DNA from: DASQPA01 sp963757335
GTDB lineage: Bacteria; Acidobacteriota; Thermoanaerobaculia; Multivoradales; UBA5704
Assembly (NCBI GenBank): GCA_963757335.1
Contig: CAVWRJ010000008.1
Location: forward strand, 682,001-746,000
Direction: 5' to 3'
Length of the DNA stretch: 64,000 nucleotides
Below, piece after piece: positions 37,358 to 44,677 of this stretch. The stretch's first letter is position 1, and each line of letters opens with the position of its first letter. The notes under the pieces were generated by a model. It was not told the origin of the DNA, searched no databases, and saw nothing but the letters and a program-made list of their open reading frames with translations. The position numbers and the translations under genes were made by a program.

Positions 37358-37683
37358 ACTCTCTCCGCAACGACCGTCACCGGTCGGAAGAATGATAGAA
37401 AGGGATCCCGAGTCCCCCAGAAACGCCAGCCGACAAGTGTAGCCCTTCGAGAGACCCAGCGGCGAAGGCTCTATCCGGTAACGGCTCCGGCAGTCCCGTT
37501 CATTCCGGGCGCCCCAGGCACACCCACCCCGGAGGGGAGATACGCAGCCGGCGCCGAAAGGTTGCCGATGCCGGCTGCGTCATCCTCGCTGGGCATCCTT
37601 ATACTGACCCGCATGAGCCCCGTCGACCGTCTCCCGCCCCGGCCGTACCGCCCGTCCCGCTCGCCGCGCGGGCTCGGCTGCGA
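37358..37683. promoter_or_regulatory. Divergent promoter region between adaptor and acyltransferase
   Basis: About 326 bases between divergent genes. A TATACT at 37600-37605 could be a -10 element for the plus-strand acyltransferase. No convincing -35 or operator was found. A short palindromic GCCGATGCCGGC stretch lies near 37563. Nothing gene-like is supported. Confidence 0.3.
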
Positions 37684-38565
37684 GTGGCCCTGCGGGTGCC
37701 GGTCGTGGGCCTGGTCATTCTCGGCGGTTTTCCCCTGGTGCTCCTCGGGCGGCTGCTCCTGGCCGGCGCCCCGCGCGCCCGGGCCCGGTTCACCGCCGGC
37801 TTCTTCCGCGGCTGGGCGCGGCTCGTCCTCGGGCTCCTCCGGGTGCGGGTCGAGACCTCGGGGCAGGCGCCGCGGCCGCCCTTTCTCCTCGTCGCCAACC
37901 ACTTGAGCTACCTGGACATCCCGGTCCTCGCGAGCTGCCTGCCCTGCGTCTTCGTCTCCAAGGCGGAGGTCCGCGGCTGGCCGCTCCTGGGGCCGATCTG
38001 CACGGCCCTCGGCACGATCTACATCGACCGCGGGCAGCGGCGGGAGATCCCGCGGGTATTGGCGGAGATCGAGGCGGCGCTCGACCGCGGCCTGGGGATC
38101 GTCTTCTTCCCCGAGGGGACGAGCTCCCGCGGGGAGACGGTCGCCCCCTTCAAGCCGTCTCTCCTGGAGCTGCCGGTCCGGCTCGGCCGTCCGGTCCACC
38201 ACGCGACGCTCGGCTACCGCACCCCGCCGGGCGAGCCCCCGGCCGACGAGACGGTCTGCTACTGGGGGAACGTCCCCTTCGCCCGCCATGCCCTGGGCAT
38301 CCTCGGGCTGCGCTCCGTCCTCGCCAGCGTCCACCTCGATCCCGAGCCGATCACGGAAACCGACCGCAAGCTCCTCGCCGAGCGCCTGCGAGAGGCGGTC
38401 CTCGCGAGCTTCGAGCCTGTGGCTCCGATATCGCCGATGGGTCAGAGCGCTTTGTGGAAAATATCGGCGAGCCTGGCGACCAGACCGACGGATACGAAGG
38501 TGACGGTCTGGTCGAGCCCTTCGGCACGGGAGTACAGCCAGTCGCCGGTGTCCTGCCGGGTATAG
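37684..38565 (+). CDS. 1-acyl-sn-glycerol-3-phosphate acyltransferase (PlsC family)
   Basis: Phospholipid synthesis: acylates lysophosphatidic acid at the membrane. GTG start at 37684; an ATG at 37614 in another frame (SPVDRLPPRP) could be the true start if a base is missing between them. A membrane segment near the start (VPVVGLVILGGFPLVLLGRL) is followed by the catalytic NHLSYLD (H-x4-D), the substrate motif FPEGTSSRGE, and a Pro in the LPVRLGRPVHH strand. The family domain ends near SFEPVAP; the last 40 residues are antisense to the Uma2 gene and may reflect a lost stop. Confidence 0.85.
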   Translation: MALRVPVVGLVILGGFPLVLLGRLLLAGAPRARARFTAGFFRGWARLVLGLLRVRVETSGQAPRPPFLLVANHLSYLDIPVLASCLPCVFVSKAEVRGWPLLGPICTALGTIYIDRGQRREIPRVLAEIEAALDRGLGIVFFPEGTSSRGETVAPFKPSLLELPVRLGRPVHHATLGYRTPPGEPPADETVCYWGNVPFARHALGILGLRSVLASVHLDPEPITETDRKLLAERLREAVLASFEPVAPISPMGQSALWKISASLATRPTDTKVTVWSSPSAREYSQSPVSCRV

Positions 38566-39008
38566 CGCTCGACGAGCGGCGAGCTCTGCGCCACCAGCAC
38601 GTACTCCTGTAGCGAGTCGAGCCGAAGATAGGATTTGAACTTCTCCCCGCGGTCGAAGCTCTCGGTGTCGTCCGAAAGGACCTCGATCAGGAGGATAGGA
38701 TTCAACAGGACGTCCCTCTTGTCATCGACGAACCGCGACTCGCCGCAGACCACGGTCACGTCCGGGTAGAAGTAGCGGGTCGTGTCGACCCGATGGACTT
38801 TCATGTCACTCGGAAATATGCGGCAGGGCTCCTCGCGCAGGTGCACGTTGAGCAGGGTCACGAGATTGCCGGCGATCACGTTGTGCGGCTCGCTCCCGCC
38901 GGCCATCGCGACCACGTAGCCGTCGATGTACTCGCTACGCCGGTCAGCGGACCGCTCCAACGCGAGATACTCATCCGGCGAAAGCCGGTATTCGGGAAGC
39001 GACGACAT
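38442..39008 (-). CDS. Uma2-family PD-(D/E)XK endonuclease (DUF820)
   Basis: 188 residues. The family pattern is clear: LSPDEYLALERSADRRSEYI, DGYVVAMAGGS, HNVIAGNLVTLLNVHL, then YFYPDVTVVCGE and NPILLIEVLSDDTESFDRGE (D...E-x-hydrophobic core of the nuclease fold), and KFKSYLRLDSLQEYVLVAQ. Such genes are often found in many copies in cyanobacteria and other phyla; cellular function is poorly defined. Its 3' end overlaps the acyltransferase gene on the other strand. Confidence 0.88.
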   Translation of the reverse strand: MSSLPEYRLSPDEYLALERSADRRSEYIDGYVVAMAGGSEPHNVIAGNLVTLLNVHLREEPCRIFPSDMKVHRVDTTRYFYPDVTVVCGESRFVDDKRDVLLNPILLIEVLSDDTESFDRGEKFKSYLRLDSLQEYVLVAQSSPLVERYTRQDTGDWLYSRAEGLDQTVTFVSVGLVARLADIFHKAL

Positions 39009-39017
39009 GTACCGATT

Positions 39018-40403
39018 CTACAGCAGCGTGCCGCGGAGGATCAGGAAGGCGACGCTGAAGTAGATGACGAGCCCGGTGACGTCGACCAGGGTGGCGACGA
39101 AGGGGGCCGAGGCGACCGCCGGGTCGAAGCCGAGCCGCCTCAAGAGGAAGGGGAGCATCGAACCGGCGAGCGAGCCGAAGGTGACGACGCCCACGAGCGC
39201 CGCCCCGACGGTGAGCGCCACCCGCGGCCAGTGCACGCCGTAGTTGTAGAAGTGGAAGTGCTGCCAGAGGAAGATGCGCACGATGCCGATGACGCCGAGG
39301 ATGGCGCCCAGGGTGAGCCCGGTCGGCAGCTCGCGCAGGGCGATCCGCCACCAGTTGGCGACCGTGACCTCGCGGAGGGCCAGGGCGCGGACGATGAGCG
39401 AGGTCGCCTGCGAGCCCGAGTTGCCGCCCGAGCTCATGATGAGGGGGATGAAGAGGGTGAGGACGATCGCCTTGCTGAGCTCCCCTTCGAAGTGCTGCAT
39501 GGCGGTCGCGGTCAGCATCTCGGAGAGGAAGAGAGCGCAGAGCCAGCCGGCGCGCTTCCGGATCATGGTGCCGAAGCCGATCTGGGTGTAGGGCTTCTCG
39601 AGCGCCTCGACACCGCCGAACCGCTGCGCGCTCTCGGTCTGCTCGGCGACCATGGCGTCGATCACGTCGTCGACCGTGACGATGCCGAGGATCCTCCCGG
39701 CCTCGTCGACGACCGGGGCGGCGAGGAGGTTGTACTTCGAGATCAGGACGGCGACGTCCCGCCGGCTGTCGAGCGGGCGGACGGTCAGGGGGGGGCGGCG
39801 CTTGCCGATCGTGAGGACCGCCGCCTGCGGATCGGCGAGGAGCAGGTCGCGGAGCGAGACGACGTGGACCAGGTGGCCGTCTCCGGGATCGACGACGTAG
39901 ACGGCGTAGACCGTCTCCTTTTCGCTCGCCACCTGGCGGATGTGGGCGAGGACGCGCTCGACCGTCCAGTCCGCCGCGACGCTCACGAGCTCGGTCGTCA
40001 TGATGCCGCCGGCGGTCGTCGGCGGATAGGCGAGGAGGCGGGTGAGGGTCTCGCGGGTCGCCGGCCCGACGGCGGCGAGAATGCGGGTGCGCTCGGTCTC
40101 CGGCAGCTCGCGGAAGAGGTCCGCCTGCTGGTCGGCCGACATGGCTTCGAGGAGCGGCACCGCCCGTTCGACCGGCAGGCAGCCGAAAGCGTGGCGCCGG
40201 CGGGTGAACTCGGGCTCGTCGAAGAGCTGGACGGCGAGCTCGAACGGCAGGGCGGCGAGGACCCGGGCGGCGGACTCGGGCGGCAGCCGGTCGAGCGCCT
40301 CGGCGAGGTCGGCGGCGCGCATCCCGGCCACCGCCCGAGCGAGGGTTTGAGGATCGCCGTCGGCCAGGGTGCCCAGATCGGGGGTTACGGTCGCGTTCGT
40401 CAT
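39018..40403 (-). CDS. mgtE: MgtE magnesium transporter
   Basis: 461 residues from the ATG at 40403, the best fit to the family start; a longer upstream frame is a shadow of the VOC gene. Layout: MgtE N domain (ALDRLPPESAARVLAALPFE and repeats up to about residue 140), two CBS domains (MTTELVSVAADWTVERVLAH; IGKRRPPLTVRPLDSRRDVA), the plug helix, and five membrane segments including PLIMSSGGNSGSQATSLIVR, the conserved pore region. It imports Mg2+ as a dimer gated by cytoplasmic Mg2+ at the N and CBS domains. The VOC gene ends six bases upstream, so the two are probably co-transcribed. No Mg2+ leader was found. Confidence 0.93.
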   Translation of the reverse strand: MTNATVTPDLGTLADGDPQTLARAVAGMRAADLAEALDRLPPESAARVLAALPFELAVQLFDEPEFTRRRHAFGCLPVERAVPLLEAMSADQQADLFRELPETERTRILAAVGPATRETLTRLLAYPPTTAGGIMTTELVSVAADWTVERVLAHIRQVASEKETVYAVYVVDPGDGHLVHVVSLRDLLLADPQAAVLTIGKRRPPLTVRPLDSRRDVAVLISKYNLLAAPVVDEAGRILGIVTVDDVIDAMVAEQTESAQRFGGVEALEKPYTQIGFGTMIRKRAGWLCALFLSEMLTATAMQHFEGELSKAIVLTLFIPLIMSSGGNSGSQATSLIVRALALREVTVANWWRIALRELPTGLTLGAILGVIGIVRIFLWQHFHFYNYGVHWPRVALTVGAALVGVVTFGSLAGSMLPFLLRRLGFDPAVASAPFVATLVDVTGLVIYFSVAFLILRGTLL

Positions 40404-40408
40404 GAATG

Positions 40409-40879
40409 TCACGCGCCTCCGAAGAGGGCCGAGGCCCGGCGTTGCATCTCCTCGGGCGAGATGTCCGCTTTGTGGGTGGCGATCCACCAGACGTGTCCGA
40501 AAGGGTCCTCCAGCTTGCCGCCGCGGTCGCCGTAGAACTGGTCCGCCACCGGCCGCAGCACCCTGGCGCCGGCCGCCACGGCCTGCGCGAAGAGCGCATC
40601 CGCGTCCTCGGTGTAGAGCTCCAGGCTGACCGGCGAACCGCCGAGCGTCTGCGGGCTGCGCACCCCCATCTCCGGGAACTCGTCGGAGAGCATGATGTGG
40701 GCGCGGCCGATCCGGAGATCGGCATGGCCGACCTTGCCGCTGGGGCCCGCCAGGCGCACCACCTCGGTGGCCCCGAAGGCCTGCCGGTAGAACTCGATGG
40801 CGCGGGCGGCGTCGCGGACGCAGAGATACGGGGTGACGCCCTCGTACCCCGCGGGGATCGGTTTCACTCCGCTGCTCAT
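40409..40879 (-). CDS. VOC/PhnB-like glyoxalase-fold protein
   Basis: 156 residues. VTPYLCVRDAARAIEFYRQAFGATEV and GSPVSLELYTEDADALFAQAVAAGARVL (shortened here as YLCVRDAARAIEFYRQAFG and LYTEDADALFAQAVAAGA) are the paired beta-alpha-beta modules of the vicinal oxygen chelate fold. DPFGHVWWIATH near the end is typical of PhnB-like members. Actual enzyme activity is unknown for this subgroup. Located immediately upstream of mgtE. Confidence 0.85.
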   Translation of the reverse strand: MSSGVKPIPAGYEGVTPYLCVRDAARAIEFYRQAFGATEVVRLAGPSGKVGHADLRIGRAHIMLSDEFPEMGVRSPQTLGGSPVSLELYTEDADALFAQAVAAGARVLRPVADQFYGDRGGKLEDPFGHVWWIATHKADISPEEMQRRASALFGGA

Positions 40880-40942
40880 GGCTCTCTCCTGGAACGAGAT
40901 CGGGGCTTCGAGTCTCGTGGCGTCTCGGCGGAGTGTATCCCG

Positions 40943-41479
40943 TCAGAACTTGCCGAAGAAATTCGTGATGTCGAAGCACACCGACTGCTTCTCGCCGGAG
41001 GGCGAGACGATGTCGATGGAGTCGAACCGCTGGTTGCCCTGGCCCATGAGGAGGTGCTGGCCGACCTTCTTCCAGCCGGAGTAGTGGTCGCGCAACCAGC
41101 GGCCCTCCTCTTTGAGCCCGGCGGGCTCGGTGGTCGCCTGGATCGTCACGCAATCGGGCTTTTTCGCGGCCTTTTGCTCGGCCGATTTATCAACTACGAC
41201 GGGCGCTGACGCCGCAGCGGGGGGCGGCGCTGCGGCAGCCGCAGGCGGCGTGGCGGTCGGAGCCGGCACGGATGCCGGCACGGGCGCGGTAGACGTCGCC
41301 GGAACTGCGGGAGCCGGAGCCGCGGGAGCCGGAGCTGGCGGGACGGGAGCGGGAGTGGCGGGAACGGCCGCGGGCGCCGTAGCGGCCGACGGCACCACCC
41401 TGGCCTGCTGCGGGCGCACCGACGTGCAGCCTGCCGCGAGCACCATCAACAACACCGCAGAGCTCCATGGTCTGATCAT
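40943..41479 (-). CDS. Lipoprotein with long Ala/Pro linker
   Basis: 178 residues. The signal SAVLLMVLAAGCTSV has a lipobox with Cys at LAAGC. Residues 30-105 are a low-complexity Ala/Pro/Val linker (repeats of APVPAP type), followed by a compact C-terminal domain of about 70 residues with two Cys (PDCVTIQA and SVCFDIT) that could form a disulphide, and a Trp/Tyr-rich middle. No family recognised. The linker may let the domain reach through the periplasm or peptidoglycan. Confidence 0.65.
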   Translation of the reverse strand: MIRPWSSAVLLMVLAAGCTSVRPQQARVVPSAATAPAAVPATPAPVPPAPAPAAPAPAVPATSTAPVPASVPAPTATPPAAAAAPPPAAASAPVVVDKSAEQKAAKKPDCVTIQATTEPAGLKEEGRWLRDHYSGWKKVGQHLLMGQGNQRFDSIDIVSPSGEKQSVCFDITNFFGKF

Positions 41480-41593
41480 CGAGATCCTTTCTGGAGAGGG
41501 TCCTGCCGATCGAGCGGGGAGCTGTGCAAGCGTTCTGCCATCGACGAGGGTAGCGGCCGACCCGCCGTGGGGCCGGCCGGTCCAGAGTGGAGG

Positions 41594-41682
41594 GTCGTGG
41601 CTCAGTTTGGTCCTGCGGGCCTGCTCCTTCGGGCGCTCCGCGCAGCCAGTCGCAGGTCCTCGGAGCCAAACTGGGCCACGAC
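41594..41682. repeat. 89-base near-perfect inverted repeat (long hairpin)
   Basis: The arms 41594-41610 and 41666-41682 pair over 17 positions with one G-T wobble (GTCGTGGCTCAGTTTGG with CCAAACTGGGCCACGAC). A second stem inside (CCTGCG at 41612-41617 with CGCAGG at 41651-41656) and a third (about 41618-41624 with 41642-41647) extend it towards the tip. It begins eight bases downstream of the Spy-like gene's stop codon (minus strand). No T run follows on either strand, so it is more like a REP-type element or an RNA-stabilising structure than a simple terminator. Confidence 0.75.
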
Positions 41683-41690
41683 GGGAAGGC

Positions 41691-42197
41691 CTACGAGGAG
41701 GCTTCCGGGCAGTCGCCGAGGATATCGGAGCCGGGGTGGTTGGCGAGGTGCGCGAGCTGCTTTAAGGTGTCGTACTTGGCGAGCTGCGCCGGGGTGAGGA
41801 TCGCCGAGAAGCTGGTGTCGAAGGCCTCGCGGGCGTCCCGGATCTGATCCTTGTTGTCGACCAGGGAGAGGGTGTCCTTGCCGACGGTCGCCGGATCGGG
41901 GCTGGTCACGGCGAGGTCGGTCCGCAGCTGCTGGCAGAGCGGGGGACGGGCCTGCCGTAAGGGCTGTTCGGCCGCCTGCAGGGTGGTCCAGAAGCCGTTC
42001 AGCTGGGTCGCCTGTGCGGTCGACAGGCCGAGAAAGCGGGCGAGGGCCTTGGGATGATGGAGGAGGTTCTCGGCGGTGCCGGCGTCCGCTGGCGCCGGCG
42101 GGGGTGGCGGGGCGGCCGGATGGCTCGCGGCGAGGACCGGGAGGGCCAGGGTACCGAGCAGAGCGGTGAGGGCTAAGGCCTTGAGCTTCATGTTCAT
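41691..42197 (-). CDS. Spy/CpxP-like periplasmic protein
   Basis: 168 residues with a good signal peptide (LKALALTALLGTLALPVLA). The mature part has LGLSTAQATQLNGFWTTLQA and ILTPAQLAKYDTLKQLAH, two LTxxQ-like motifs typical of the Spy/CpxP chaperone fold. A role in periplasmic folding or envelope stress is therefore likely, but the match is by motif only. Monocistronic by appearance, with GGAGA upstream of the start. Confidence 0.65.
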   Translation of the reverse strand: MNMKLKALALTALLGTLALPVLAASHPAAPPPPPAPADAGTAENLLHHPKALARFLGLSTAQATQLNGFWTTLQAAEQPLRQARPPLCQQLRTDLAVTSPDPATVGKDTLSLVDNKDQIRDAREAFDTSFSAILTPAQLAKYDTLKQLAHLANHPGSDILGDCPEASS

Positions 42198-42325
42198 ACG
42201 GTTCTCCTTCTTCAGGCAAGGGGAGGGATCGATCTCCCTCCAGGGGGAGGGGCGGTGCGCCGGTCGGCGTTCGCTCCTGCCCGAAGAAACCCCCGGCTCC
42301 AGACTTCCATGCGGGTCTGTGGAAG

Positions 42326-42357
42326 AAAAAAAATAAAAAAAAAGCCCGGAGCCGGGC
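42326..42357 (-). terminator. Rho-independent terminator (minus strand)
   Basis: On the minus strand the stem GCCCGG/CCGGGC is followed directly by a run of nine T, then ATTTTTTTTC. It would terminate transcripts from the kinase operon to its right on the map. Confidence 0.8.
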
Positions 42358-42523
42358 GATTCATTTTCGCCAGCACTCCGGGGTCACGAGGGGCTGTACG
42401 CCCGTGGAGAGTCTGCGCCATCCCAGGCTCTCGAGCGGCTTCCTTGGGGGGATCCGCGGGAAGTTGGGGGGAAAGACCCTCCCGCGTTACTCCGCTCAGA
42501 AGCTCAGGATGTCGATGGGTGGA

Positions 42524-42557
42524 GTGTAGGGGGCGGCACCTTACCGCTCCATTACAC
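42524..42557 (-). terminator. Imperfect hairpin after the hybrid kinase gene
   Basis: GTGTAGGGGGCGG pairs with CCGCTCCATTACAC through about twelve base pairs with one bulge, around a 7-base loop. It lies seven bases past the kinase stop codon. No T run follows, so it may protect the transcript end rather than terminate. Confidence 0.35.
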
Positions 42558-42563
42558 GAACGC

Positions 42564-43955
42564 TTAGACGGTAAGACGGGGGCGGCCGCGGGTCGCCAGG
42601 GCGCGGTGGACCTTCCCGGCCAGGGCCTCGGCCGAGAAGGGCTTGGGGCAGAAGAGGTCCTCGCCGGGGGGGTGGCCGTGGCGTTCGAGGACGCCGGCGG
42701 TATGGCCGGAGAGGAAGACGACGGGCAGATCCGACTGCCGTTCGCGCGCCGCCGCCGCCACCGCGACGCCGCTCGGGCCGGGGAGGACGACGTCGGTGAC
42801 GACGAGGTCGACCCCCTCCCCGCTGCCGGCGAGGAAGGCGAGGGCCTCGTTGCCGTCCCCGGCCGCCGTCACCCGGTAGCCCAGCGATTCGAGGAGGGCG
42901 CGGGTGGAGAGCCGGAGGTCGCGGTTGTCCTCGACGAGGAGGATGCGCTCGCCGTTGCCGCAGGCGAGTCCCGGGACGGTGCCGCCGAGGGTCGGTAGCG
43001 GCGAGCGCTGGGAGCGGGGGAAGAGAATCTCGAAGCGGGCCCCCTGCCCCGGCGGGCTGGCGAGGTCGATCGTCCCCCCGCTCTGGCGGACGAAGCCGTA
43101 GACCGCGGCGAGCCCCAGGCCGCTCTTCCCGAGCTCCTCTTGCGTGGTGAAGAAGGGGTCGAAGACCAGGTCGCGGAGGGCCGCGGGGATGCCGTGCCCG
43201 CGGTCGGAGACGGCGAGGAGCACCCGGTCGCCGTCGGGAAGGGCGCGGTTCTCGGCCTCGATCGTGATCACCCCGCCGAGCGGCATGGCCTCCCGGGCGT
43301 TGGCGAGGAGATGGATGAGCGCCTGCCGGAGCTGGGTCGGGTCGCCGTCGATCCGCCAGAGGCCCGGCCCCACCTTGAGGTCCAGCCGCACCCCGTCGTC
43401 GAGGAGGGGGCGGGCGGTCTCCGGCAGCTCCGCGAGCACCCCGCCCAGGTCGATCACCTCGCTCTTCGCCCCCTGTCGGCGGCCGAAGGCGAGGACCCGG
43501 CGGATCAGGTCCGAGGATCGCCAGGCGGTGGCGAGGATGATCTCCATCCGGCGCACCACCGGGTCGGCCGCCGGCAGGTCGCGCTGGACCATCTCGGCCT
43601 GGCCGGTGATCACCCCCAGGTAGTTGTTGAGGTCGTGGGAGAGGCCGCTCGCCAGGCGGGCGATGGCCTCCATCTTCTGGGCCCGGGCGTGGGCGGCGAG
43701 GCTCGCCCGATGGGCCTCCTCGGCCGCCGCCTGCCGCCGCTCGCGCGCCGCGAGGCCGGCCGCGGTCAGCACCACCGTCACGATCCAGAGCACCGCGAGG
43801 CCCAGGGTGGCCGCGCTCCCCCAGCGCTCCAGGGCCGGCCCGACGACGAGCCCGAGGAGGAGCCCGGCCACCCCCAGCCCGGCGACGGCGAGGACGGCCG
43901 GTTGCGGGCTCCTCCCCGGTGGAGCGGGGGGCGGCAGCGGGGCAGGGAAGCTCAC
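42564..43955 (-). CDS. Hybrid sensor histidine kinase with C-terminal receiver
   Basis: 463 residues from the GTG at 43955, which overlaps the response regulator stop (GTGA); the very long frame upstream is a shadow. Two membrane segments near residues 18-60 with no real loop, then the HisKA phospho-acceptor His in ASGLSHDLNNYLGVITGQAE, an HATPase domain with LLANAREAMPLGG, SDRGHGIP and GKSGLGLAAVYGFVRQSGG, and a receiver (ILLVEDNRDLRLST; Asp in LVVTDVVLPGPSG). Lack of a periplasmic domain suggests it senses the membrane or a partner protein. It works with the OmpR regulator encoded just upstream. Confidence 0.9.
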   Translation of the reverse strand: MSFPAPLPPPAPPGRSPQPAVLAVAGLGVAGLLLGLVVGPALERWGSAATLGLAVLWIVTVVLTAAGLAARERRQAAAEEAHRASLAAHARAQKMEAIARLASGLSHDLNNYLGVITGQAEMVQRDLPAADPVVRRMEIILATAWRSSDLIRRVLAFGRRQGAKSEVIDLGGVLAELPETARPLLDDGVRLDLKVGPGLWRIDGDPTQLRQALIHLLANAREAMPLGGVITIEAENRALPDGDRVLLAVSDRGHGIPAALRDLVFDPFFTTQEELGKSGLGLAAVYGFVRQSGGTIDLASPPGQGARFEILFPRSQRSPLPTLGGTVPGLACGNGERILLVEDNRDLRLSTRALLESLGYRVTAAGDGNEALAFLAGSGEGVDLVVTDVVLPGPSGVAVAAAARERQSDLPVVFLSGHTAGVLERHGHPPGEDLFCPKPFSAEALAGKVHRALATRGRPRLTV

Positions 43956-44629
43956 GTCCGCTCCCCCCGCAGCATGTACCCCGCCCCCTTGACGGTATGG
44001 AGCAGGCGCTTGTCGCGGTCGCCGTCGATCTTCTGCCGCAGGCGATGGACGGCGACGTCGACCAGGTTCGAGAAGGAGTCGAGGGTGCCGTCCCAGACGT
44101 GGTCGGCGAGATCGGTGCGGGTCACCACCTCGTCCCGGTGGCGGAGCAGGTATTCGAGGAGCGCGAACTGCTGGCGGGTCAGCTCCAGGACCTCGCCGCC
44201 CACGGTCACCCGGCGGGTGGCGCGGTCCATGACGAGATCGCCGGCCCGGAGCTCGGGTTCGAGCGGCCGGTCGCGCCGGCGGAGCAGGCTCCGGACCCGG
44301 GCGAGGAGCTCGGGGAACGAGAAGGGCTTCGTCAGGTAGTCGTCGGCCCCGTTGTCGAGCCCGCTCACCCGGTCCTCCACGTCGCTCTTCCCGGTCAGCA
44401 TGAGGACGGGCATGGTGAGCCCCTGCCGCCGCCAGGCGCGGAGGAGCTCGATCCCGGAGGGCGGCGGGATCCCCCAGTCGAGGACGATCAGGTCGTAGGG
44501 GTTGACCGCGACCAGCTCGTCGGCGGTCGGCCCGTCGTGGGCCATGTCGACCGCATAGGCCTCCGCCGCCAGCCCGGAGGCGAGCGATTGGGCGAGGTCC
44601 CGATTGTCGTCGACGACGAGGATTCGCAT
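43952..44629 (-). CDS. OmpR/PhoB-family response regulator
   Basis: 225 residues. Receiver domain: ILVVDDNRDLAQSLASGL, phospho-Asp in YDLIVLDWGIPPPSG, the Thr in MLTGKSD, and the Lys in DYLTKPFS. The winged-helix DNA-binding domain shows LTRQQFALLEYLLRHRDEVV and VDVAVHRLRQKID, then LLHTVKGAGYML. The kinase gene overlaps its end by four bases, and the VWA gene ends 48 bases upstream, so all three are probably one unit. Targets unknown. Confidence 0.93.
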   Translation of the reverse strand: MRILVVDDNRDLAQSLASGLAAEAYAVDMAHDGPTADELVAVNPYDLIVLDWGIPPPSGIELLRAWRRQGLTMPVLMLTGKSDVEDRVSGLDNGADDYLTKPFSFPELLARVRSLLRRRDRPLEPELRAGDLVMDRATRRVTVGGEVLELTRQQFALLEYLLRHRDEVVTRTDLADHVWDGTLDSFSNLVDVAVHRLRQKIDGDRDKRLLHTVKGAGYMLRGERT

Positions 44630-44677
44630 GGCATCCCAGGATGCCGGCCACTACCGGAAGCGGAGGGGGCTCGGCGC

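Larger units (their letters stand above)
42198..42563. other. Intergenic region holding two hairpins
   Basis: About 365 bases between two minus-strand units. It contains a strong minus-strand terminator (42326-42357) and a second imperfect hairpin directly after the kinase gene (42524-42557). The rest shows no tRNA, no small gene with a ribosome site, and no known riboswitch. It must also contain the promoter for the Spy-like gene. Confidence 0.5.

Noticed and set aside
42510..42563. tRNA-like fold near the kinase stop
   Set aside because: The structure is one imperfect hairpin; no cloverleaf, anticodon arm or T-loop consensus could be built.
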